Notes: generated by a model from the letters alone, not told the origin. DNA of 64,000 bases from Xanthomonas sp. XNM01 (GCF_014851915.1 NZ_JACVAP010000001.1:1488001-1552000); one strand, 5' to 3'. Numbered from the stretch's first letter, positions 35,697 through 45,049 are shown. A program made the numbers and translations.

Positions 35697-35837
35697 TCAG
35701 TGGACCTGACGCTGCTCCGGATCGCCCTCGCGCTGTTCGCGCGGGTCGTTGGGTTGCTGGCGCTGCTTGTCGCGGAACTGTTGTTCCTGGCGCTCCTGGT
35801 CGGGCGTGTTGCGGGTCGGATCTTCGTTGCGGGACAT
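35697..35837 (-). CDS. Small Q/R/E-rich hydrophilic protein
   Basis: A 46-aa protein from ATG 35837 after AGGGAG. It is built of Q, R, E, D, P and N (MSRNEDPTRNTPDQERQEQQ and on), without hydrophobic residues, and is likely disordered. Composition resembles the N/Q-rich protein at 29799. It lies directly upstream of, and on the same strand as, the HWE kinase gene (81 bp). Function unknown. A start further upstream (35927) would add only arginine-rich shadow sequence. Confidence 0.68.
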   Translation of the reverse strand: MSRNEDPTRNTPDQERQEQQFRDKQRQQPNDPREQREGDPEQRQVH

Positions 35838-35948
35838 GGAAGTCTCCCTGTCTGGCCTCGTCGAAGCTGCAGTCTGCCGCCGGCCGTGTTGCCTTGATGT
35901 GGACGCGCGCCAGCGCGCTGCTGCCATCCTGATGATTCCGGGATCGCG

Positions 35949-36833
35949 TCAACGCGGTCCGTCGCCATGGATGCGCCCGCCATGACTGGGCCGATGCAGC
36001 GCGCCGCCGCGCTCGCGCACCGGCCCCTCGGCTTGCTGCCGGTCGAGCTGCAGTGCGGCCATGCGATCGGCCAGTCGCGGGACCCAGCGACTCAGTGTGG
36101 TGTTGAGCATGGACATGGCACCGACGGTGACGTCGCGCCCGCCATGTTCGGCCGCATGCAGGATCGCGCCGGCGACACGTTCGGGCGCGATCAGTGGCGC
36201 CGGCAGCTTCGGTTCGCCATCCAGATAGTTGCAGGCGTGCCGGGGATACGGCGTGTCGACCGCGGTGGGCTGCACCAGGACCACCGACACGCGGCTGTCG
36301 GCCACATGCGCCTCCTCGATCCGGAGCGCATCGATGAAGCCTTTTACCGCGTGCTTGGAGGCCGAGTACATGCCCTGCAGCGGCAGTACCGCATCGGACA
36401 CCTCGCTGCCCAGGTTGATCAGTGCGCCGGCCTGTTGGCGCAGGAACGGCAGCGCAGCCAGCGAGCCGTGCACCACGCCCCAGAAGTTGACGTCGAACAG
36501 GCGGCGGCTGTCTTCGTCGCTGACCTGGTCGAGGCGGCCATAGATCGAGACACCGGCGTTGTTGATCCAGGTATCGATGCGGCCGAAACGCTCCATGATG
36601 CGCGCCAGCGCCGCATCCACGTCCGACCGGTTCGCCACGTCCACGCCGCAGGCCATGGCCTCTCCGCCATCCTCGCCGATCGTGGCGGCGACCTCGTCGA
36701 GGACGCCGATGCTGCGTGCCAGCAGGACCACGCGTGCGCCGCGTTCGGCGGCCAGCAGCGCGGTGGACAGGCCGATGCCGCTGGAAGCGCCTGTGACGAC
36801 CACGACCTGGCGATCGAGAGGCGGGTGCTTCAT
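35949..36833 (-). CDS. Short-chain dehydrogenase/reductase
   Basis: An SDR oxidoreductase of 294 aa from ATG 36833 (GTGGAG site 7 nt upstream). The cofactor motif TGASSGIG is at residues 14-21, NNAG at 91-94, and the catalytic S143, Y156 and K160 are present (YSASK). A basic residue follows the second beta strand (LLARS), suggesting NADP(H). The C-terminal 60 residues, rich in R and with ADRMAALQL, are longer than in classical SDRs. Substrate unknown. It sits in the stress-protein island, between the KGG-repeat gene and the Q/R/E-rich gene. Confidence 0.9.
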   Translation of the reverse strand: MKHPPLDRQVVVVTGASSGIGLSTALLAAERGARVVLLARSIGVLDEVAATIGEDGGEAMACGVDVANRSDVDAALARIMERFGRIDTWINNAGVSIYGRLDQVSDEDSRRLFDVNFWGVVHGSLAALPFLRQQAGALINLGSEVSDAVLPLQGMYSASKHAVKGFIDALRIEEAHVADSRVSVVLVQPTAVDTPYPRHACNYLDGEPKLPAPLIAPERVAGAILHAAEHGGRDVTVGAMSMLNTTLSRWVPRLADRMAALQLDRQQAEGPVRERGGALHRPSHGGRIHGDGPR

Positions 36834-37170
36834 GACGCGCTCCACTGGCAGGAAGAAGCTGCACTCTGCGCCGCCGTGGCCTTCGGTGCCGGCGAAACCA
36901 GGGGTGTTCCTGCACGGACATCGGCGACTCACGCCACGGCAGTCCCGCGGTGACATGCCACCGCGACGACGGAGTCCGCCATGCCATCGAGCGCATGCAC
37001 CCGCGTGGGCCGGGGCCCGGTTGCCTCGATCGAAGGCATCGACCACGAAGCGATCGCTTCATGGCCGATGCGTCCGGACGTCACGGCAGCGCATGCGGAC
37101 CATCATCGATCAGGCCCGCCCACGCTGTCGCCGGCATGTGGGCGACGCGGGCCGGGCAGCCCGCGGCAAC
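36834..37170. other. Intergenic region between KGG-repeat gene and SDR gene
   Basis: About 337 bp. It contains a terminator-like hairpin at 37146-37165 just after the KGG-repeat gene and presumably the SDR promoter. I find no gene. Confidence 0.5.
37146..37165 (-). terminator. Hairpin after the KGG-repeat gene
   Basis: CGCGGGC (37146-37152) and GCCCGCG (37159-37165) form a perfect 7-bp stem with a 6-nt loop, beginning 5 bp beyond the stop of the KGG-repeat gene on the minus strand. No T tract. Confidence 0.45.
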
Positions 37171-37458
37171 TCACTCTTCTTCACCGCCGCTGCCGCGATT
37201 GCCGCCACCACTGGCCTGCCCGCCTTTCCTGCCGGCTTCGCGGGCTTCTTCCGAGTCGAACTCGTGTGCGTTGCCGCTCTGGTGAGCGGCCCGACCACCT
37301 TCGCTGGCGATCTCGCGCTGCCGATCCTCGTCCATGCCGGCGAAACCACGGCCTCCCTGACCGCCTTGTCCGCCCTGACCGCCGCCCTGACCGCCACCAC
37401 CCTGGCCGCCGCCTCCCTGTCCCTGTCCTTGATTCTGGTTCTGGTTCTGGTTGGCCAT
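37171..37458 (-). CDS. KGG-repeat (YciG-like) stress protein with Gly/Gln-rich N-terminus
   Basis: A 95-aa protein from ATG 37458 after AGGAGACAGG. Residues 1-45 are a low-complexity NQ and GGQ tract (MANQNQNQNQGQGQGGGG and on). Residues about 46-90 hold two KGG/Con-10 type repeats: GFAGMDEDRQREIASEGGRA and DSEEAREAGRKGGQAS, as in E. coli YciG and fungal Con-10. Such proteins are hydrophilic and induced by desiccation, osmotic stress or stationary phase. It shares its MANQN start with the protein at 29799 and co-occurs with a YciE-like gene (28821), as in the E. coli yci operon. Confidence 0.88.
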   Translation of the reverse strand: MANQNQNQNQGQGQGGGGQGGGGQGGGQGGQGGQGGRGFAGMDEDRQREIASEGGRAAHQSGNAHEFDSEEAREAGRKGGQASGGGNRGSGGEEE

Positions 37459-37715
37459 TGCCTGTCTCCTGTACGGACGCGATGCTGCGCCCACTGCAGA
37501 CAACGCAACGAGCGTGCCAGCGCCACGCCCCTGATTTCCTTCGCGCTGTGCAGCATGCGCTTCGCCGGAGCCTGCAGCTCCTGCATCACCGCGCAGCCTT
37601 TTCCATCAAGCCGGCATGCATGCGGTGCCGCACGTTGCGGGACTGCCGAGGATGCGCACGCGAAGAGGAGACATGCGGTCGTCGCGACAGCGTCGAATGC
37701 GTCGGCACGGCGCTG

Positions 37716-38009
37716 TCAGGAGGTAATGCGCATCCAGACCTGCGCGAACACCATGCCCGCTTCGCGCTCTGTCAGCGGACTGGCGATCACCGCGTCGCGG
37801 AGCAGGTAGCGCTGCAGGTTGTCCGACGGGGCGGCGTGCGGGTGGCGCAGGTAAACGTCATAGCCCTCGCGGATCACCGGCCAGTAGCGCTTGAAGCTGC
37901 GCATCGCGCTGGCACGCGGCAGCGTGCGCCATGCCTCGCGCCAGTGCATGGCTTCCTGATCCAGATCGACCATCTGCGCCCGTGCCGGCGCCTCCGTGCG
38001 TGCGTCCAT
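37716..38009 (-). CDS. Conserved-looking small cytoplasmic protein
   Basis: A 97-aa protein from ATG 38009. It has no signal peptide or membrane helix. Composition is balanced, with an aromatic-rich centre (MHWREAWRTLPR, SFKRYWPVIREGYDVYLRHP) and a helical C-terminus ending in GMVFAQVWMRI. The pattern Trp-rich followed by Y/P/V resembles short proteins found beside stress genes in proteobacteria, but I cannot name the family. Upstream lies a long noncoding stretch, downstream the KGG-repeat gene about 257 bp away on the same strand. Confidence 0.65.
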   Translation of the reverse strand: MDARTEAPARAQMVDLDQEAMHWREAWRTLPRASAMRSFKRYWPVIREGYDVYLRHPHAAPSDNLQRYLLRDAVIASPLTEREAGMVFAQVWMRITS

Positions 38010-38677
38010 CGTCTTCTCGCAATGCGGCTGCCATGCAGCCGACCGATTCGATCGTCAGCGCATGTCGAGGCACAGGCCGTGACCGCGGCCGCCGGCATCG
38101 TCGCAAGCCGCACTCCACACCGTCGCCATGCACGGCGTCCAGCAAGACGCCTCAGGCGTACGCGCGTACGGCAACCTGCTGGCGTGCGCGCTCGACGATG
38201 GCCAATGGACGGGCGGATGACGCACCTGCGCATCGGCCGGATCCGGTCGCGGTCGAGCCCCGAAAATGCGCGCAGATTGTGCGAAGGAAAAACGTCAACC
38301 AGGCGTCAAGATTCGCGCCGTTTCTGCATGCGTTTGCGTGCTGCTCCGACGTGCAGCCGGTCGGGAGTCGAGGGAGCCCGCCGCGCACGCCGCGCTCCGA
38401 TATGGCATCACGGTCGGCGACGAGGCCATGAATGCTGCGAGCGCCGGAAGCGTGGCTTCGAACCGGGCGATCTCCACAGCGACACCAACGTGGGGCGCGG
38501 GCGAAGCGGCACATGTGATGCGAGCGCATGACGCCACGGGATGACCTCGTGCATGGCCTGCACGCTGGCGACCGCACCGTCGCCGGCCGAGATCGGTGAT
38601 CCGTCCGGAAGGGACCGGCGCGCCAGCCTCACCCTGACGAACGCCACGGCCGTTGCGGCCGTGGCGGGGGGCAACGA
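38010..38677. other. Long noncoding stretch (668 bp)
   Basis: Several frames cross it, but all are R/H/S-rich, lack a ribosome site and do not continue into each other. The centre (38278-38340) is less GC-rich than its surroundings. A perfect hairpin lies at 38643-38665. It may once have held a gene; I cannot identify a remnant. Confidence 0.5.
38643..38665 (-). terminator. Hairpin downstream of alcohol dehydrogenase
   Basis: GCCACGGCC (38643-38651) pairs perfectly with GGCCGTGGC (38657-38665) around loop GTTGC. It begins 12 bp beyond the adh stop on the minus strand. No T tract. Confidence 0.6.
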
Positions 38678-39724
38678 TCAGCCCTGCAGCGACGCCATGT
38701 CGATGACGAAGCGGTAGCGCACGTCGGAGCGCTCCATCCGCGCGTAGGCGGCGTTGATCTCGTCCATGCGGATCATCTCGCAGTCCGGCAGGATGTTCTT
38801 CTCCGCACAGAAGTCGAGCATCTCCTGGGTCTCGCGGATGCCGCCGATCGGCGAGCCGGCGACGCGGCGGCGGCCCAGCAGCAGCGGTACCGAATTGATC
38901 TCGTCCATCGGGCCGACCTGGCCGACGATCACCAGGGTGCCGTCCACGTCCAGCAGCGGCAGGTACGGATCGAGCGCGTGCTTGACCGGCACGGTGTCGA
39001 TGATCAGGTCGAAGCCGTTGGCGGCCTGTGCCATCGCCTCCGGGTCCGACGACACCAGCAGGCGGCTGGCGCCCAGGGCCAGCGCATCGGCCTGCTTGTC
39101 GGGGGTGCGGCTGAGCACGGTGACCTCGGCGCCCAGGCCGACCGCCAGCTTGACCGCCATGTGGCCCAGCCCGCCCAGGCCGATCACGCCGACCCGGCTG
39201 CCCGGACCCACGTTCCAGGTCTTCAGCGGCGACCAGGTGGTGATGCCGGCACACAGCAGCGGCGCGGCGCGGGCCAGGTCCAGGCCGTCGGGCATGCGCA
39301 GGCAGAACTCCTCGCGCACGACCAGATGCTTCGAATAGCCGCCCTGCGTGTTCTCGCCGGTGATGCGGTCGCGGCCGGCGTAGGTGCCGGTCATGCCCTC
39401 GCGGCACAGCTGCTCCTCGCCCTTCCCGCACTGGTCGCAGTGCTGGCAGCTGTCGACCATGCAGCCGACCGCGACGTGGTCGCCGACCTGGTAGCGGACG
39501 ACGTCCGCACCGACCTCGGTGACCCGGCCGACGATTTCGTGGCCCGGCACGATCGGGTAATAGCTCCAGCCCCAATCGTTGCGGGCGGTGTGCAGGTCCG
39601 AGTGGCAGACGCCGCAGTAGAGGATCTCCATCACCACGTCGTTGGCGCGCGGGGCGCGGCGCTCGAACGTGTACGGGGCCAGCGGCGTGTCGTGGGAATG
39701 GGCGGCGTAGCCGAGGGTCAGCAT
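38678..39724 (-). CDS. Zinc-dependent NAD(P) alcohol dehydrogenase (YahK/AdhC-like)
   Basis: Medium-chain dehydrogenase of 348 aa from ATG 39724 (AAGGACC upstream). The catalytic-zinc region is YCGVCHSDLH (Cys near 38) with GHEIVG. The structural-zinc quartet is in CQHCDQCGKGEEQLC. The nucleotide-binding fold has VIGLGGLGHMAVKLA followed by SRTPDK, a pattern of NADP-preferring cinnamyl-alcohol-type enzymes such as YahK and YjgB. It reduces aldehydes to alcohols. It is divergent from the paoABC aldehyde dehydrogenase, so both may serve aldehyde detoxification under shared control; this is inference. Confidence 0.93.
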   Translation of the reverse strand: MLTLGYAAHSHDTPLAPYTFERRAPRANDVVMEILYCGVCHSDLHTARNDWGWSYYPIVPGHEIVGRVTEVGADVVRYQVGDHVAVGCMVDSCQHCDQCGKGEEQLCREGMTGTYAGRDRITGENTQGGYSKHLVVREEFCLRMPDGLDLARAAPLLCAGITTWSPLKTWNVGPGSRVGVIGLGGLGHMAVKLAVGLGAEVTVLSRTPDKQADALALGASRLLVSSDPEAMAQAANGFDLIIDTVPVKHALDPYLPLLDVDGTLVIVGQVGPMDEINSVPLLLGRRRVAGSPIGGIRETQEMLDFCAEKNILPDCEMIRMDEINAAYARMERSDVRYRFVIDMASLQG

Positions 39725-40069
39725 CGAAAGGTCCTTGGTCGGTAAAGCGCGGACGCCATGGTAGGCGCTGCGTCGCGCCGCATTAAGACGTGCTGGCCGC
39801 TTGGACTGTTGCACCGCGCTCATCAATCCGGGCGATCCATGCGGCTTCCGTGCCTGCGCCGCGCCGGGCCCGCGGTCGACGGCCATCGCCGGATTGATGA
39901 ATCCGATCGATAGGACCGATCTGGGCAGCGCCCTCTTTCCCGCGACGCCCGCTGGGTAGGATCGGGACCCCTGGCGCGTCCGTCACGCGTCCCCCATGGC
40001 ATGCACGCGATAGTGCGACGCGCACGCCAGCCAGCCGGGCCCCGTCCCGCCAGCCCAAGGAGCCAGACC
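39725..40069. other. Divergent promoter region adh / paoABC
   Basis: About 345 bp. It contains a separated inverted repeat, CATCAATCCGG (39821-39831) and CCGGATTGATG (39889-39899), plus nearby GATCGATAGG and ACCGATC elements, and a strong AAGGAG (40058-40063) before paoA. No gene is present. Confidence 0.5.
39821..39899. promoter_or_regulatory. Separated 11-bp inverted repeat in the adh / paoABC control region
   Basis: CATCAATCCGG (39821-39831) and its exact reverse complement CCGGATTGATG (39889-39899) are separated by 57 bp. The first half-site lies 97 bp upstream of the adh start and the second 171 bp upstream of the paoA start. The arrangement could be a pair of operator half-sites or a looped site shared by both genes. 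Role inferred. Confidence 0.35.
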
Positions 40070-40711
40070 GTGGACCGCGATCCCGCCCTCACCCTGTCCC
40101 GACGCGACCTGATCAAGGCCGGCGTCGGATCGGCCTCGCTGTTGTCGCTGCCGCTGGTCGCCCAGGCCGACGCCTCCGCGGCGACCGCCGCCGCCCCCGT
40201 GATGGCCGAGGTGTCCCTCGAGGTCAACGGCACGCCACGCACGCTGAACGTCGATACCCGCACCACCCTGCTCGACGCGCTGCGCGAGCACCTGCACCTG
40301 ACCGGCACCAAGAAGGGCTGCGACCACGGCCAGTGCGGCGCCTGCACGGTGATCGTCGATGGCCGCCGGATCAATGCCTGCCTGACCCTGGCGGTGATGC
40401 ACGACGGCGACCGCATCACCACCATCGAAGGACTGGGCACTCCCGAGGCGCTGCATCCGATGCAGGCCGCGTTCGTGAAGCACGACGGCTACCAGTGTGG
40501 CTACTGCACGCCCGGCCAGATCTGCTCGGCGGTGGCGGTGCTGGACGAGATCGGCCAAGGCATCCCCAGCCTGGCCAGCGAGAGCCTCACCGCGCGCGTC
40601 CGGGTGAGTCCGGACGAGATCCGCGAGCGCATGAGCGGAAACATCTGTCGCTGCGGCGCCTACTCCAACATCGTCGACGCGATCGCCGAGGTCGCAGGGA
40701 GCCGCACATGA
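40070..40711 (+). CDS. paoA: PaoA-like 2Fe-2S subunit of aldehyde dehydrogenase
   Basis: Iron-sulfur subunit of a molybdenum aldehyde oxidoreductase (213 aa). I chose GTG 40070, which has AAGGAG at 7 nt, over the upstream ATG 40001. A twin-arginine signal is visible at residues about 9-35 ([20 protein letters not shown]), so the assembled complex should be exported to the periplasm. The plant-type cluster ligands are in [11 protein letters not shown] and NACL; the second cluster ligands are in [11 protein letters not shown] and NICRCGAY. Overlaps paoB by 4 nt. In E. coli the equivalent PaoABC oxidises aromatic aldehydes. Confidence 0.95.
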   Translation: MDRDPALTLSRRDLIKAGVGSASLLSLPLVAQADASAATAAAPVMAEVSLEVNGTPRTLNVDTRTTLLDALREHLHLTGTKKGCDHGQCGACTVIVDGRRINACLTLAVMHDGDRITTIEGLGTPEALHPMQAAFVKHDGYQCGYCTPGQICSAVAVLDEIGQGIPSLASESLTARVRVSPDEIRERMSGNICRCGAYSNIVDAIAEVAGSRT

Positions 40712-41658
40712 GGGCCTTCAGCTACGAGCGCGCCGCATCGCCCGCCGAAGCCGCCGCCGCGGCCGCGCGTACGCCCGGCGCGAAGTTCATCGCCGGCGGC
40801 ACCAACCTGCTGGACCTGATGAAGCTGGAAATCGAGACGCCGGCGCATCTGATCGACGTCAATGCGCTGGCCCTGGACCGGATCGAGAAGACCGACGACG
40901 GCGGGATGCGGATCGGTGCGCTGGTGCGCAACACCGACCTCGCCGCCGATACCCGCGTGCGCCGCGAGTACCCGCTGCTGTCGCGAGCCCTGCTGGCCGG
41001 CGCATCCGGCCAGCTGCGCAACAAGGCCACCACGGCCGGCAACCTGCTGCAGCGCACGCGCTGCCCCTACTTCTACGACACCGCCCAGCCCTGCAACAAG
41101 CGCCTGCCGGGCAGCGGCTGCGCCGCGCTGGAAGGCGTCAGCCGGCAGCTGGCGGTGATCGGCGGCAGCGCGTCCTGCATCGCCACCCATCCCAGCGATA
41201 TGGCGGTGGCCATGCGGGCGCTGGATGCCACGGTCGACACGGTGGCGCCGGACGGCAGCGTGCGGCATCTGCCGCTGGAGGGGTTCTATCGTGCGCCGGG
41301 CACCACCCCGCATCTGGAGACCGTGTTGAACAGGGGCGAGCTGATCACCTCGGTGACCCTGCCCGCGCCGGTCGGCGGCACCCACGTCTACCGCAAGGTG
41401 CGCGACCGCGCCTCGTATGCGTTCGCGCTGGTGTCGGTGGCCGCGGTGGTGCAGCGCGACGGCAGCGGCCGGGTCGCGGTCGGCGGCGTCGCGCACACAC
41501 CCTGGCGGTCGAACGAGGCCGACGCGCAGCTGCCACAGGGCGCGCGCGCGGTCGCCGCGCGCCTGTTCGCGGGGGCCGACCCGACCCCGCAGAACGCCTT
41601 CAAGCTGCAGCTGGCCGAACGCACCCTGCATGCCGTCCTGGCCGAAGCGAAGGGATGA
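40708..41658 (+). CDS. paoB: PaoB-like FAD-binding subunit of aldehyde dehydrogenase
   Basis: FAD subunit of 316 aa. The FAD-binding block [19 protein letters not shown] (about residues 28-46) and [21 protein letters not shown] (about 107-127) are typical of PaoB. The insert with four cysteines ([26 protein letters not shown]...SCIATHPSD) matches the extra 4Fe-4S site described for E. coli PaoB. ATG 40708 overlaps the paoA stop (ATGA). No own export signal, as expected when the complex hitchhikes on PaoA. It passes electrons between the Fe-S subunit and an acceptor. Confidence 0.95.
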   Translation: MRAFSYERAASPAEAAAAAARTPGAKFIAGGTNLLDLMKLEIETPAHLIDVNALALDRIEKTDDGGMRIGALVRNTDLAADTRVRREYPLLSRALLAGASGQLRNKATTAGNLLQRTRCPYFYDTAQPCNKRLPGSGCAALEGVSRQLAVIGGSASCIATHPSDMAVAMRALDATVDTVAPDGSVRHLPLEGFYRAPGTTPHLETVLNRGELITSVTLPAPVGGTHVYRKVRDRASYAFALVSVAAVVQRDGSGRVAVGGVAHTPWRSNEADAQLPQGARAVAARLFAGADPTPQNAFKLQLAERTLHAVLAEAKG

Positions 41659-41662
41659 CCCG

Positions 41663-43861
41663 ATGAAATTCGACACGCCCGCCACACAGAACCCGATCGA
41701 CCAGCTCAAGGTGGTCGGCAAGCCGCTGGACCGCATCGACGGCCCGGCCAAGACCACCGGCCGCGCCACCTACGCCGCCGAGTGGCACGACGTCGCGCCC
41801 GACGCGGCACACGCCTGGATCATCGGTGCCGGCATCGCCAAGGGCCGCATCGTCGACATGCGCCTGGACGAGGCCCGGCGCGCGCCGGGCGTGCTGGCGA
41901 TCGTCACCGCGCAGAACGCCGGCAAGCTCGACAAGGGCCGCTTCAACACCGCGCGCCTGCTCGGCGGGCCGGAGATCCAGCATTACCACCAGGCCGTGGC
42001 CGTGGTGGTGGCCGAGACCTTCGAGCAGGCGCGCGCCGCCGCCGGCCTGGTCCGCATCCGTTACCAGCGCGCCGAGGGCGCCTTCGACCTGGCGGCGGAA
42101 AAGCAGCGCAACCGCAACATGCAGAAGGTCGATCCGGACGCGCGCGTCGGCGATTTCGAACGCGCCTTCGCCGCCGCCGAGGTCGGTCTGGACGCCACCT
42201 ACCACACGCCCGACCAGTCGCACGCGATGATGGAACCGCACGCGACGCTGGCGATGTGGGAAGGCGACCGGCTGACGGTCTGGACCTCCAACCAGATGAT
42301 CGACTGGAGCCGCGGCGATCTGGCCAAGACGCTGGGCATCGCCAAGGACAAGGTGCGGCTGGTGTCGCCCTACATCGGCGGCGGCTTCGGCGGCAAGCTG
42401 TTCCTGCGCGCCGATGCGCTGCTGGCGGCGCTGGCGGCGCGCGAGGCCGGCCGGCCGGTGAAGCTGGCCCTGCCCCGCCCCTTCATCGCCAACAACACCA
42501 CGCACCGCCCCGCCACGATCCAGCGGATCCGCATCGGGGCGGCGCGCGACGGGCGGATCACCGCGATCGGTCACGAGAGCTGGTCGGGCGATCTACCCGG
42601 CGGCAGCCCCGAGGTCGCCACCCAGCAGACGCCGCTGCTCTACGCCGGCGAACACCGTCTGGCCGGGCTGCGCCTGGCAACGCTCGACCTGCCCGAGGGC
42701 AACGCGATGCGCGCGCCCGGCGAGGCGCCGGGCATGATGGCGCTGGAGATCGCGATCGACGAGATCGCCCACAAGCTCGACATGGATCCGGTCGAGTTCC
42801 GCATCGTCAACGACACCCGGACCGAACCCGGCAATCCGGACAAGCCGTTCTCGCAACGGCAGCTGGTGCAGTGCCTGCGCGAGGGCGCGCGGCGCTTCGG
42901 CTGGGACAGGCGCGATCCCACCCCCGCCACCCGCCGCGACGGACGCTGGCTGGTGGGCCTGGGCGTCGCCGCCGGATTCCGCGGCAGCCCGGTGATGAAG
43001 TCGGCCGCGCGGCTGCGGCTGCGGCCGGACGGCATGGTCGTGGTTGAAACCGACATGACCGACATCGGCACCGGCAGCTACACGATCATCGGCCAGACCG
43101 CGGCCGAGGTCATGGGCGTGCCGATCGAGCGGGTGCAGGTACGGCTGGGCGATTCGGACTTCCCGGTCTCGGCCGGCTCCGGCGGCCAGTGGGGCGCCAA
43201 CAGCGCGACCTCCGGCGTGTACGCGGCGGCGATGAAGCTGCGCGGGATGGTGCTCGCAAAGCTCGGTGTACCAGGCGATGGCGCGCAGTTCGCCGACGGC
43301 CGGGTGCGAGCCGGTGGACGCAGCATGGCCCTGGCGGACGCTGCCCGCGACGGCGAGCTGGTGGCCGAGGACGCGATCGAGTTCGGCGACCTGTCCAAGC
43401 GCTACCACCAGTCCACGTTCGCCGCGCATTTCTGCGAGGTCGGCGTCGACCGCTACACCGGCGAGACCCGGGTCCGGCGGATGCTGTCGGTCTGCGCGGC
43501 CGGACGCATCCTCAATCCCAAGCAGGCGCGCAGCCAGGTGATCGGCGCGATGGCGATGGGCATCGGCGGTGCGCTGTCGGAAGAACTGGCGGTGGACAAG
43601 CGCTTCGGCTTCTTCGTCAACCACGACCTGGCCGGCTACGAGGTCGCCGTGCATGCCGACGTGCCGCACACCGAGGTGGTGTTCCTGGACGAGGCCGACG
43701 CGACCTCGTCGCCGATGAAGGCCAAGGGCATCGGCGAGCTCGGCCTGTGCGGGGTCGGCGCGGCGATCGCCAACGCGGTCCACAACGCCACCGGCGTGCG
43801 CGTGCGCGAGTACCCGCTGACCCTGGACAAGCTGCTGCCCGGCCTGCCGGCGCTGACGTGA
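41663..43861 (+). CDS. paoC: PaoC-like molybdenum-binding subunit of aldehyde dehydrogenase
   Basis: Large molybdopterin subunit (732 aa) that binds the cofactor and oxidises aldehydes to acids. The N-terminal Ald_Xan_dh domain starts VGKPLDRIDGPAKTTGRATYAAEW. The Mo-binding part shows YIGGGFGGKLFLR, NAMRAPGEAPGMMALE, and GSGGQWGANSATSG. The catalytic glutamate is E692 in KGIGELGLCG, at the same position as in E. coli PaoC. The start 41663 follows AGGGAT and lies 4 bp after the paoB stop. It needs XdhC and a MocA cytidylyltransferase, both encoded just downstream. Confidence 0.96.
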   Translation: MKFDTPATQNPIDQLKVVGKPLDRIDGPAKTTGRATYAAEWHDVAPDAAHAWIIGAGIAKGRIVDMRLDEARRAPGVLAIVTAQNAGKLDKGRFNTARLLGGPEIQHYHQAVAVVVAETFEQARAAAGLVRIRYQRAEGAFDLAAEKQRNRNMQKVDPDARVGDFERAFAAAEVGLDATYHTPDQSHAMMEPHATLAMWEGDRLTVWTSNQMIDWSRGDLAKTLGIAKDKVRLVSPYIGGGFGGKLFLRADALLAALAAREAGRPVKLALPRPFIANNTTHRPATIQRIRIGAARDGRITAIGHESWSGDLPGGSPEVATQQTPLLYAGEHRLAGLRLATLDLPEGNAMRAPGEAPGMMALEIAIDEIAHKLDMDPVEFRIVNDTRTEPGNPDKPFSQRQLVQCLREGARRFGWDRRDPTPATRRDGRWLVGLGVAAGFRGSPVMKSAARLRLRPDGMVVVETDMTDIGTGSYTIIGQTAAEVMGVPIERVQVRLGDSDFPVSAGSGGQWGANSATSGVYAAAMKLRGMVLAKLGVPGDGAQFADGRVRAGGRSMALADAARDGELVAEDAIEFGDLSKRYHQSTFAAHFCEVGVDRYTGETRVRRMLSVCAAGRILNPKQARSQVIGAMAMGIGGALSEELAVDKRFGFFVNHDLAGYEVAVHADVPHTEVVFLDEADATSSPMKAKGIGELGLCGVGAAIANAVHNATGVRVREYPLTLDKLLPGLPALT

Positions 43862-43993
43862 TGGCACTGGCATGAATCCGGCCCCCGCCATATCCACCGC
43901 GCCGCGCGCGTGCACGATCACCGGGCCCTGCCCGGAACCTGCCAGCGCCGCCCCGGCACTACCACCGGCGCGCATCGGTGAGGCCCGGTCGCC

Positions 43994-45049
43994 ATGAGCG
44001 CGCTCGCGCACGCGCCGCGCCTGCCGGCCCCGGCCCGTCCGCCGGGCGTGTCGACCGGGCGCGCAGGGCCGCTACCGGTCTGCGAAGGCAATCCACGCCA
44101 GGTGCTTCAGGCGGCACTGGCCGCCTGCGCTGCCGCGGTGCCGGCGACGCTGGCGGTCGTACTGGAGACCGAAGGCTCGACCTACGTGCGCGCCGGCACC
44201 TTCGCCCTGTTCTCCGCGGGCGCGCACGTCGGCTGGCTCAGCGGCGGCTGCCTGGAGCCGGAGATCGAACGGCGCGCCGCCCGCGCCGCCGCCGGCGGGT
44301 GCATCGACTGGCTCGAGATCGACAGCCGCGACGACGATGCCCTGTTCGGCGGTGCCGCCACCGGCTGCCGCGGAATGCAGCGGATCGCGCTGCTGCCGCT
44401 GGCGGCCCTGCCCGGCTGCGGGGCGGTCCTCTCGGCATGGCTGGACGGCCAGTGCACGCTGCGGCTGGCGGTGTCGGCCGACGGGAACCTGCAGCTTGCC
44501 GCCGGCGCCGCGAGCGCGCACTGGCAGCTGCCGGCCGCGGTACCGGACTGGACCGCGGCGGCGGGCACATGGCGGGTGCGGCTGCCGCGGGCGCCTGACG
44601 CCTGGGTGCTGGGGGCCGGCCCGGAGGCGACCACGCTGCTGCCGCTGCTGCGCGACCTCGGCTGGCGCGTGCGCCTGCATGAGCCGCGTGCGCGCTGGCT
44701 GGCCATGCACGGCGAGGGATGCGGCGACGCCGGGCTCGGCAGCGGCTTGGCCGACGCGCTCGCATCGCTGCCGGTGCCGGACGTCGCGCTGGTGATGCAC
44801 CACAGCTTCGAACGCGATCGCGACGCGCTCGAACTGCTGGCCGACGCAGCCGTGCCCTTCATCGGGCTGCTCGGCCCGCCGCGCCGCCGCGACGACCTGT
44901 TCCGGCTGTTGTCCGAGCCCCGGCGCAACGCCCTGCGGCATCGGCTGCATGCACCGGTCGGCGCCGACCTCGGCGGCCGTGGCCCGCAGGCCATCGCACT
45001 GAGCATCGCCGCCCAGCTGCAGGCCTGGCGCCACGGCGCCGATGCCTGA
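43994..45049 (+). CDS. XdhC/CoxI-family Mo cofactor insertion chaperone
   Basis: A 351-aa cytoplasmic protein of the XdhC/PaoD type that binds and protects molybdopterin and inserts it, often after sulfuration, into the large subunit. The N-terminal XdhC_CoxI domain has VLETEGSTYVRAGTFALFS and WLSGGCLEPEIE. The C-terminal Rossmann domain starts with DAWVLGAGPEATTLLPLLRDLGW and ends with HHSFERDRDALELL and FIGLLGPPRRRD. The ATG follows GAGG. It lies 132 bp after paoC and overlaps the next gene by 8 nt, so it is part of the operon. Confidence 0.93.
   Translation: MSALAHAPRLPAPARPPGVSTGRAGPLPVCEGNPRQVLQAALAACAAAVPATLAVVLETEGSTYVRAGTFALFSAGAHVGWLSGGCLEPEIERRAARAAAGGCIDWLEIDSRDDDALFGGAATGCRGMQRIALLPLAALPGCGAVLSAWLDGQCTLRLAVSADGNLQLAAGAASAHWQLPAAVPDWTAAAGTWRVRLPRAPDAWVLGAGPEATTLLPLLRDLGWRVRLHEPRARWLAMHGEGCGDAGLGSGLADALASLPVPDVALVMHHSFERDRDALELLADAAVPFIGLLGPPRRRDDLFRLLSEPRRNALRHRLHAPVGADLGGRGPQAIALSIAAQLQAWRHGADA

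Noticed and set aside
37300-37458. Possible tandem-repeat or CRISPR-like array
   Set aside because: The repetition is codon-level (GGN and CAG repeats) inside the KGG-repeat gene. There are no constant repeats with unique spacers.
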